From assembly GCA_009760855.2 (NCBI GenBank), contig WPIO01000102.1, positions 250,001 through 314,000 on the forward strand: a stretch of 64,000 nucleotides of DNA. The letters run 5' to 3'. The notes under the pieces are model-generated. The model was not told the origin of the DNA. It ran no database searches and saw nothing but the letters and a program-made list of their open reading frames with translations. The stretch comes from Cristatella mucedo (Eukaryota > Bryozoa > Phylactolaemata > Cristatellidae). Numbering within the stretch: position 1 is the first letter of the stretch; every line of letters begins with the position of its first letter. The translations under genes were made by a program, and so were the position numbers. Below, piece after piece: positions 58,621-64,000 of the stretch.

Positions 58621-59457
58621 GGCACCACCACCCCTCCCAACAAATCATATTTTATATATGATTTGTTGTATATGATTATATATGATTTGTGATTTATAAA
58701 CATTGTTCATCAACAAGCCTTATAAACAAGGGTTTGATAAGTTAAGAAAACAAAGGTTTTGTGTAAAAGTTGTAAAAAATGTCAAATTGTACATTTTGAT
58801 GAAAGAAACAAAATATGATGTACAAATCATATAAACCACATTGATATTAATATTAATATTATTCTCTGAGGGAAATAATTATCGCAGAACTGCAAGAATT
58901 TTAAGCAAAATGTTTGATAAAAAAATTTCATATCAATTAATGGTTCACTGGATTAAAAATAAAGCTACACAGTTACCTATCAACACAAGTAAGCATTATG
59001 CTTGTTGCGATATTGTAATCGTTGCAATGGATGAACTTTATACTTTTTTTTAACAACGAAAAAATCAAACCAGAATTTGGATTGCTGTTGAAATGGGCTC
59101 TCTGTGTTGGTTTGCATTTTATCTAGGCTCTGGTTTGGAAATTTGTTCTGGTTTGGAAATTTCTGCAAAAAGAATGTTAGAAAAAATTCTTCTTCATCAT
59201 GATATAAAAATTGTTGCAACAGATGATAATTTTACTTATAATGCAGTTAATTGCCTTTTTGCCAAGTAAAGTTAAGCATTTGGTCTTAAAAAGTGAAACT
59301 TGTTTGGTGGAAAGCTTTAATGTAAAAATGAGGCATTATATTCCTTGTTTAGCCCATAAAACAAGGGCTTATGTTAAATCTAGAGAGTCTTTAAACAAGG
59401 TAATGCAATTTTTATGCTTAGAGAGGAAGTTTGTAAATGAATTTGTTGGTTGGTGCC
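58621..59457 (+). mobile_element. IS1-family-like element, copy 2 (decayed)
   Basis: An 837-base relative of the element at 28694, with near identity over most of its length. It starts GGCACCACC and ends GTTGGTGCC, which form short terminal inverted repeats. It has extra bases in the left end, an 18-base tandem duplication in the middle (CTGGTTTGGAAATTTG repeated near 59127-59160) and several indels. The flanks (AACATTTA left, TATTGCAA right) do not form a target duplication, so one side has been rearranged since insertion. Confidence 0.78.
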
Positions 59458-59483
59458 TATTGCAATATATCACAACATCCTGA
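58841..59483 (+). pseudogene. IS1-like transposase, multiply broken (copy 2)
   Basis: Same transposase as copy 1 but more damaged: the InsA/InsB frame stops at MDELYTFF, the middle part (VEMGSLCWFAFYLGSGL) is in a different frame, and the C-terminal part (ETCLVESFNVKMRHY) is in a third (59211-59483). An indel near 59243 separates the DDE region. It cannot make a full transposase. Confidence 0.75.
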
Positions 59484-59513
59484 CATTTATCATTTTTTTA
59501 TTTAAAAAAACAC

Positions 59514-59603
59514 TGGCGGAGAGGGGGGGATTCGAACCCCCGATATAGTTACCCATATGCACGCGTTCCAGGCGTGTACTTTAAACCGCTCAGTCACCTC
59601 TCC
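59514..59603 (-). tRNA. tRNA-Ser: tRNA-Ser (anticodon GGA), copy 2
   Basis: Identical to copy 1 except for one base in the D stem: position 10 is A instead of G. Position 25 is U, so the wobble pair G10-U25 becomes a Watson-Crick A10-U25, and folding should be unharmed. The anticodon, variable arm, T arm and encoded CCA are intact. With the better promoter noted here, this copy may be functional. Confidence 0.92.
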
Positions 59604-59614
59604 ACAGGCGGATA

Positions 59615-59642
59615 AATATATTTCGTGCAAAATAATAGTCAA
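59615..59642 (-). promoter_or_regulatory. Probable promoter of tRNA-Ser copy 2
   Basis: On the minus strand TTGACT (59637-59642) and TATATT (59615-59620) are 16 bases apart. The -35 box is shared with copy 1, but the spacer and -10 box differ and are closer to consensus here. Confidence 0.55.
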
Positions 59643-59680
59643 CATAAAGTTAAAAAATGTACCCAACATCCAAATCTCTC

Positions 59681-59721
59681 TTTAACACAAAATTAAATTT
59701 TTATTATAATTTTGTGTTAAA
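59681..59721. repeat. 15-bp perfect inverted repeat at the B-A junction
   Basis: TTTAACACAAAATTA (59681-59695) is the exact reverse complement of 59707-59721, with an 11-base AT loop. It lies at the join between repeat B and repeat A; only part of the right arm is present at the 25-kb locus. It could act as a bidirectional terminator or be the remnant of a transposon end. Confidence 0.8.
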
Positions 59722-59940
59722 TTGTTGTAGATTTTGTAACTCCAAAAACTTAATTAAAAAAGCTTTTACCAACAACAATCAAAAGTATTTTTGCAAATAT
59801 TGTAAAGGTTATCAAAGACTGAAGATAAAAGAATCTTATATGATAATAAAAACACTAAAATTAGCTTAAAATTAAGGTAAGGCAAATTGCAAAACCTTAA
59901 TTCTTCTTGAGGGTAAAAATTTACTATCAAAAAATCAAAA
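59712..59940 (+). repeat. Repeat A, copy 2
   Basis: Direct copy of 25189-25417. Here the sequence beyond the repeat continues with more IS1-like transposase remains, so this locus preserves more of the parent element than the 25-kb copy. Confidence 0.9.
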
Positions 59941-60260
59941 GATGGATAAACAATCACTATAAACATCTTCAGCTTGATATTAACGAAGAAGACATCAATA
60001 AAATCTCAGAAAACATTGAAATTAATGAATTGCATACTTTTCTTAAAAAAGTCAAGCAAGGCCACCTTTGGACTGCTATCATTACAAACGCAATGCATCT
60101 TGATAAATTATGATCGCATCCAGTTTAACATCAACAGCAATTAAACTTTTCGATAAGATAAAACATCATAAAATTAAGTATTTTTGCACCGTCCTTCATC
60201 TTTTGAATATAAAACATTTGAACAATTTGCCATGTCTGAAGTGAGCAGATTTTCTCTTTA
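59712..60260 (+). pseudogene. Second, distinct IS1-like transposase relic
   Basis: The zinc ribbon (CCRFCNSKN...YFCKYCKGYQ) is followed in another frame by an InsA-like helix region and then by NELHTFLKKVKQGHLWTAIITNA (59907-60113), matching the InsB start MDELxTF and its WIA/WTA strand. Further on KLFDKIKHHKIKYFCT (after a stop) resembles the next InsB segment. It differs from the 28.7- and 58.6-kb elements, so at least two IS1-like lineages invaded this genome. Stops and frameshifts make it inactive. Confidence 0.6.
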
Positions 60261-60261
60261 A

Positions 60262-60486
60262 GCACAGTTATTAAACAATAATGAAAATTTGCGTTGGCTT
60301 GGGCTTCTTAACAATGCAGCGCAGGCTCTTGCGGAGTTAAAACTTGTGGATGTTAAGCATTCTTTTGATTTAATTTACGAAATAGCAAGACAGATAGAAA
60401 TTATACTTACAATGAAGATTTGCCCTCGCAAAACATATCAACAGATTTTCTCTGAATTTAAGCAAGTCAGATACTTGTTTAGTTGA
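60262..60486 (+). pseudogene. Unrecognised gene fragment with upstream in-frame stop
   Basis: An open frame encodes AQLLNNNENLRWLGLLNNAA and continues for about 74 residues, with well-formed helical sequence (LAELKLVDVKHSFDLIYEIARQIEI) unlike chance AT-rich translation. There is no ATG at its start; the same frame upstream reads PSSFEYKTFEQFAMSEVSRFSL before a TAA at 60259-60261. This looks like the C-terminal remnant of a gene with a nonsense mutation. I considered the C-terminal domain of the DNA polymerase III delta-prime subunit but cannot confirm it. Confidence 0.45.
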
Positions 60487-60818
60487 GATCTTTAATGCTA
60501 GATTGAGTCATATTGAGTCATTATGTTGCAAGTAAGCAATTACATCTTCTCCACCCAATAAGAAAAAGTGCTATCTAACATCATGCCGGCCATAACGTAA
60601 ACTATTAACTTCAGGAATACCTCTTCGCAAAAAAATCAAATCAACAGCAATCAGCAAAGCTAAATAAAATCAGTCCAAAAATCGTTAAAAAATAATCACA
60701 CCAAGCCCCAAGAATATCAAGATGAAAAAATCTAAAAACACAGCAATATTTTGCAATAAATAAGTTGCGGTTTAAATAAAAAGCTCAAAGCTAAACAACA
60801 CAATTACTTCAATCGCAT
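60487..60818. other. Spacer before the antiporter gene
   Basis: About 330 AT-rich bases without a supported gene. Confidence 0.4.
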
Positions 60819-61361
60819 ATGAATCTTAATCTATCGATATTTTTTTTGAATATAATGGGGGTGGCCTTGATTTTGCTTGCCGTTGCAACAATTCACGCAA
60901 AAAATCTAATAAATTCAGTTATAATGTCAGGATTATTTAGTCTTTTAGCCACCATTTCTTACGCACAACTAAAAGCTCCAGACGTGGCAATCACAGAAGT
61001 TGCGGTTGGCTCTGCTATAGCTTCAATTTTATTTATAATAACGCTAACTTGCATACAAAAAGAGCACAAACTGCCAGAGGCCACGCAATATGAAAAATTA
61101 AAAAACACCATTTGGGTAGCTATTTTCTCTTTATCTGCCCTTGCAGTTGCAACAATGTTTCCACAGTTTGGACTAGACAATTGTGGCAATTTAATTATGG
61201 CAGAATTCTACATTCAAAACACCATAAAAGATTTTAAAATTGCCAATATAGTAACGGCAATTTTGGGAGGCTATCGCGGCTTTGATACGCTGTTTGAAAC
61301 AACAGTGATTTTCACGGCAGCAATGGGAGTTCGTCACATAGCAATACAGGAAAACATGTAA
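60819..61361 (+). CDS. Antiporter subunit with MbhD/MbhE-type domains (MnhB-related)
   Basis: A 180-residue membrane protein. The first half matches the MbhD/DUF4040 pattern (NSVIMSGLFSLLATISYAQLKAPDVAITEVAVGSA), the segment found in the C-terminus of MrpA. The second half ends NIVTAILGGYRGFDTLFETTVIFTAAMGVRHI, matching the MbhE pattern. So it corresponds to the MrpA tail plus MbhE segment as a stand-alone protein, as in other Mrp-like systems of Rickettsiales where it is often called subunit B. It probably works with MnhG and other subunits elsewhere. The next gene starts 17 bases later. Confidence 0.8.
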   Translation: MNLNLSIFFLNIMGVALILLAVATIHAKNLINSVIMSGLFSLLATISYAQLKAPDVAITEVAVGSAIASILFIITLTCIQKEHKLPEATQYEKLKNTIWVAIFSLSALAVATMFPQFGLDNCGNLIMAEFYIQNTIKDFKIANIVTAILGGYRGFDTLFETTVIFTAAMGVRHIAIQENM

Positions 61362-61378
61362 GATAAAAAAATCAACCA

Positions 61379-64000
61379 ATGAAACAACTAGAGATTAATG
61401 GTATAGAATCCATCTTGCCACTAAACGAACCTAAGCTGCATAGCATTGATGGTGATTTTATATATTTTTTAAAACTACACAATCCGGAGGCATTGCAAAA
61501 AATGCTATCAATGCGCCAAAGTGCAGAAAAATACCAATTTATCAGTCATGAAATAATGACTTTAGCCGTGCTTGTGCAAGAGTTTATTGCTCAAAAATTT
61601 AATCTTCAATTTACAGAAAAGACGGGCGAAATAAAGTGGCAAGACGGAGCAAAAATATATAAAATTCAAAGAGATTTTTTGCAACGCCATGCAGTAAAAT
61701 ATTTCACAATAAATCCAGATGAAAAATCAATTTTGGACTTGACATTTAGTGCATTTGGAAAAAAATATCTTACTGGGCAAGAATTTACAATACTGGTGGG
61801 GCGGTTTTTTTATAAAGAGCCAAATTCAGTAGAAAAAATACAGGCTCTAACGCAATATGCAAACTGGGCAATTAATCACATCAATGGACAAAAAAAACAT
61901 CATAAGGACGCAATATTCAACCTACCGCAAAATTATAAAATAAAAGAAAAACTACCACACATAAAAACCAAAAACAATATAACTGCAGATTGGCTAAGCA
62001 ATAAAGTCCAAAAATATGAACTTCGAGATGAACCAACTAAAGAATTGGCAGCAAAAGAAACAAACTACTGTCTAAAATGTCACAATCGCGCAAAAGATAG
62101 CTGCAGACTTGATGTCAAAAAACCACCTGAAGACAATGGCTGTCCACTCAGGCAAAGAATTTCAGAAATGATAGAATTGGCTGAAAATGGCATGACTTTA
62201 TCTGCATTGGCGGTTGCAATGATAGATAATCCGCTATTGATATTAACTGGATATAGAATTTGCAACGACTGCAGTCGGGCCTGCATTTTTACCAATCAAA
62301 ATCCTGTAGATATACCAAACATAGAATCTTCATTGGCAACATCTTTGTTGCAAATGGACTGGGGATTTGAGCTGTACAATTTACTTCTTCAGTGGAATCC
62401 ATTGAAATCTTTTGACTATATTTTTAAAAGAGATTTAGCTCCAACAAATACTCTCATTGCTGGGTCAGGACCTGCCGCCATTGGACTGGCATATTATTTA
62501 TTAAATAAAGGTCAAAATGTCACAATAATAGAAGGCACCGGAGTGGCGCCATTGACAAAATTCGCAGCACAAAAACCAATACAAAAATTTGCAGAAATAA
62601 ACCATCCGATGAAAAGCAGAAATGTGTCAGGATTTGGCGGCGTAATGGAATATGGAATAACTGCAAGATGGAATAAAAATTACCTCAATGCAATAAGAAT
62701 TTTACTGGAAAGATATGACGGCTTTAATGTTGTATCTGGCGTACGTTTTGGCAATAATTTTAACTGTGATGATGCTAGAAATTTTGGCTTTAATCATCTT
62801 GCCATAGCAACAGGAGCTGGGGCCACAAAAAGCATAGAAATAAAAGGTTTGAAAAATCATATAAATATCATTCTAGCATCGGATTTTTTAATGACTTGGC
62901 ATTTGGAAAAAAAATACAGAAAAGATCAGCCAAAAACACAAGAACCAATTATAATTATTGGTGCTGGATTAACAGCCATAGATGTAGCAATGGAACTTGC
63001 TTATAGAATACAACACGCAACTCCAGATATCACAATTCTGTGCAGAAACTCTCTTGAAAAGACGCCGTCTTATCGGCAAAATCACACAGAAATAATGCAT
63101 GCCTTACGCTGTGGAGCAAAAATTTTAACACACGTCGAGCCAATAGAAATTATTTACAATTTTAATGAAATTTCTGGAGTTAAGGTAAATAATGGTGAAA
63201 TTTTACCATGCAAAACTATAATATTGGCCACTGGATCAGTGCCAAATAATTCATTTGCCGTAGAAACGGGAAATGAAGAAATAATGCTCGAAAATAATAC
63301 TCTCAAATTACAGTCAGATTGCTTTACAAACTTCACGGCCGCAGATGAATTTTCTGCTACTGTTTTTGGCGATGCAAATAAGCACTATTCCGGCAGCGTT
63401 GTAAAGGCCTTAGCAAGTGCTAAAAATGGATATAAAATAGCATTGCATCATGCAAAATCACATCAAATATTAAATAAAATAACGCCATTTTGGTGGCTGG
63501 AAAAATGGCATATTCAAATAGGTGAGTCTGTCACTGGTAACACAAAAGACACAAACAATAAAAAAACATACAATATCTTTTATTGTGATGTGAGTATTGC
63601 TAATTTATGGATTGAATACTGCATAAATCTGCAAAGGGCAAAATTAACTTCACATAATAATATTGCAGCAGTTGATCTTCAAGAAAACTTAATAACAATC
63701 AAAGGAATGAGTGATAATGTTGTTACAAATAAAAGCAGCCACAATGCAACAAAGAAAATCCACCAACTATTTGCCATATTTCATGACCCAAAAGGCATAA
63801 ATTGCCACAATAATTACAGTCATAACCGATGCAGTCATATGTGGCAACAAAAATATATCAAAAAAAACATGACATACATAACATTGCATAATACAAAAAG
63901 CAATATTAATTATGCGCCTTCATATTACACATTAATCAACACCATATCCTCAAAAAAAAACAAGTCTACAAGATACATATCTGAACTTTTAAAGGCCGCA
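61379..64000 (+). CDS. Large GltD-like FAD/NAD(P) oxidoreductase (runs off right edge)
   Basis: ATG at 61379 opens a frame that remains open for 874 codons to the edge. A unique N-terminal region of about 220 residues is followed by Cys clusters (YCLKCHN near 230, GCPLRQRISEMIELAENG near 253 and ICNDCSRAC near 295). These resemble the iron-sulfur part of glutamate synthase small subunits. The FAD fold is TLIAGSGPAAIGLAYYL near 358 and the NAD(P) fold PIIIIGAGLTAIDVAMELA near 525, ending GDANKHYSGSVVKALASAKNG near 670. The last 200 residues seen form an extra C-terminal region. It is far longer than GltD (about 480). No gltB is visible. Similar large proteins occur in Rickettsia; electron donor and acceptor are unknown. 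Confidence 0.85.
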   Translation, partial: MKQLEINGIESILPLNEPKLHSIDGDFIYFLKLHNPEALQKMLSMRQSAEKYQFISHEIMTLAVLVQEFIAQKFNLQFTEKTGEIKWQDGAKIYKIQRDFLQRHAVKYFTINPDEKSILDLTFSAFGKKYLTGQEFTILVGRFFYKEPNSVEKIQALTQYANWAINHINGQKKHHKDAIFNLPQNYKIKEKLPHIKTKNNITADWLSNKVQKYELRDEPTKELAAKETNYCLKCHNRAKDSCRLDVKKPPEDNGCPLRQRISEMIELAENGMTLSALAVAMIDNPLLILTGYRICNDCSRACIFTNQNPVDIPNIESSLATSLLQMDWGFELYNLLLQWNPLKSFDYIFKRDLAPTNTLIAGSGPAAIGLAYYLLNKGQNVTIIEGTGVAPLTKFAAQKPIQKFAEINHPMKSRNVSGFGGVMEYGITARWNKNYLNAIRILLERYDGFNVVSGVRFGNNFNCDDARNFGFNHLAIATGAGATKSIEIKGLKNHINIILASDFLMTWHLEKKYRKDQPKTQEPIIIIGAGLTAIDVAMELAYRIQHATPDITILCRNSLEKTPSYRQNHTEIMHALRCGAKILTHVEPIEIIYNFNEISGVKVNNGEILPCKTIILATGSVPNNSFAVETGNEEIMLENNTLKLQSDCFTNFTAADEFSATVFGDANKHYSGSVVKALASAKNGYKIALHHAKSHQILNKITPFWWLEKWHIQIGESVTGNTKDTNNKKTYNIFYCDVSIANLWIEYCINLQRAKLTSHNNIAAVDLQENLITIKGMSDNVVTNKSSHNATKKIHQLFAIFHDPKGINCHNNYSHNRCSHMWQQKYIKKNMTYITLHNTKSNINYAPSYYTLINTISSKKNKSTRYISELLKAA

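Larger units (their letters stand above)
59481..59670. repeat. Repeat B, copy 2 (tRNA-Ser and flanks)
   Basis: This is the second copy of 26161-26350, starting TGACATTTATC and ending ACCCAACATC. It begins 23 bases after the IS1-like element and is followed after 41 bases by repeat A copy 2. The order on the plus strand is B then A, the reverse of the A-HEPN-B order at 25-26 kb. Confidence 0.92.

Noticed and set aside
58466-58648. 60-residue minus-strand frame
   Set aside because: It crosses the left end of the IS1-like element, so it cannot be an old gene, and it shows no motif.
1-64000. CRISPR arrays, prophage modules, rRNA, tmRNA, RNase P and SRP RNA
   Set aside because: I looked for regularly spaced repeats and for the conserved cores of these RNAs and saw none. 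A covariance-model search (Infernal/Rfam) would be decisive for the RNAs.

Overview
This is an AT-rich, gene-sparse stretch of bacterial chromosome, with roughly three quarters of the window coding by my own sum. It most resembles a reduced, host-associated alphaproteobacterium of the Rickettsiales type. Supporting signs are a VirB2-like type IV secretion pilin, a rickettsial-style dCTP deaminase, complex I and succinate dehydrogenase genes, an IalB-family exported protein, dispersed Mrp/Mnh antiporter subunits, an ankyrin-repeat protein, split operons, long decaying intergenic DNA, and IS relics. Species cannot be assigned from the sequence alone.

Layout. 1-3.6 kb (mostly minus): an exported-edge Lys-rich gene, ybeY, nuoM, an unrecognised membrane gene and virB2. 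3.7-10.3 kb (plus): der and a 1429-residue unrecognised membrane protein. 10.3-20.5 kb: a decayed fragment repeating part of mscS, then mscS, zapE, a lipocalin, a secreted cyclophilin, an IalB-like protein, sdhA, ftsQ and ddl. 20.6-24 kb (plus): a class A penicillin-binding protein and birA. 25.1-29.5 kb: IS1-like debris, a possible HEPN-domain gene, tRNA-Ser(GGA), recJ and an IS1-like relic. 29.7-40.5 kb: pnp, murI, an ankyrin protein, a greatly enlarged alaS, and dcd. 41-48.3 kb: recR, plsC, nusB, dapE, mnhG, rpoZ, rsmD. 48.9-58.3 kb: htpG, a shortened AddB-like protein, a guanylate kinase with a signal peptide, rpsB-tsf-frr without pyrH, and rpmI-rplT. 58.6-60.5 kb: a second IS1-like relic joined to a second tRNA-Ser(GGA) and a repeat also found at 25 kb. 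The window ends in an MbhD/MbhE-type antiporter subunit and a large GltD-like flavoprotein that runs off the edge.

How it fits together. The core genes cover translation (rpsB, tsf, frr, rplT, rpmI, alaS, tRNA-Ser), RNA turnover (pnp, ybeY, rsmD, nusB), peptidoglycan and lysine/DAP synthesis (ddl, murI, dapE, PBP1A, ftsQ, zapE), respiration and ion homeostasis (nuoM, sdhA, mnhG, mnhB-like, mscS), and repair (recJ, recR, AddB relic). So this cell still makes a wall and respires. Host-interaction candidates are the VirB2 pilin, the ankyrin protein, the IalB-like protein, the 1429-residue protein and, most unusually, the exported guanylate kinase.

The strongest candidates for something undescribed are: (1) the guanylate kinase with a Sec signal peptide and altered GMP-site residues; (2) the 1429-residue Thr/Ala-rich membrane protein; (3) AlaRS with an internally repeated insertion of about 300 residues; (4) the permuted tRNA-Ser/IS/repeat locus at 58.6-60.3 kb; and (5) a 52-bp perfect inverted copy of mscS coding sequence downstream of mscS.
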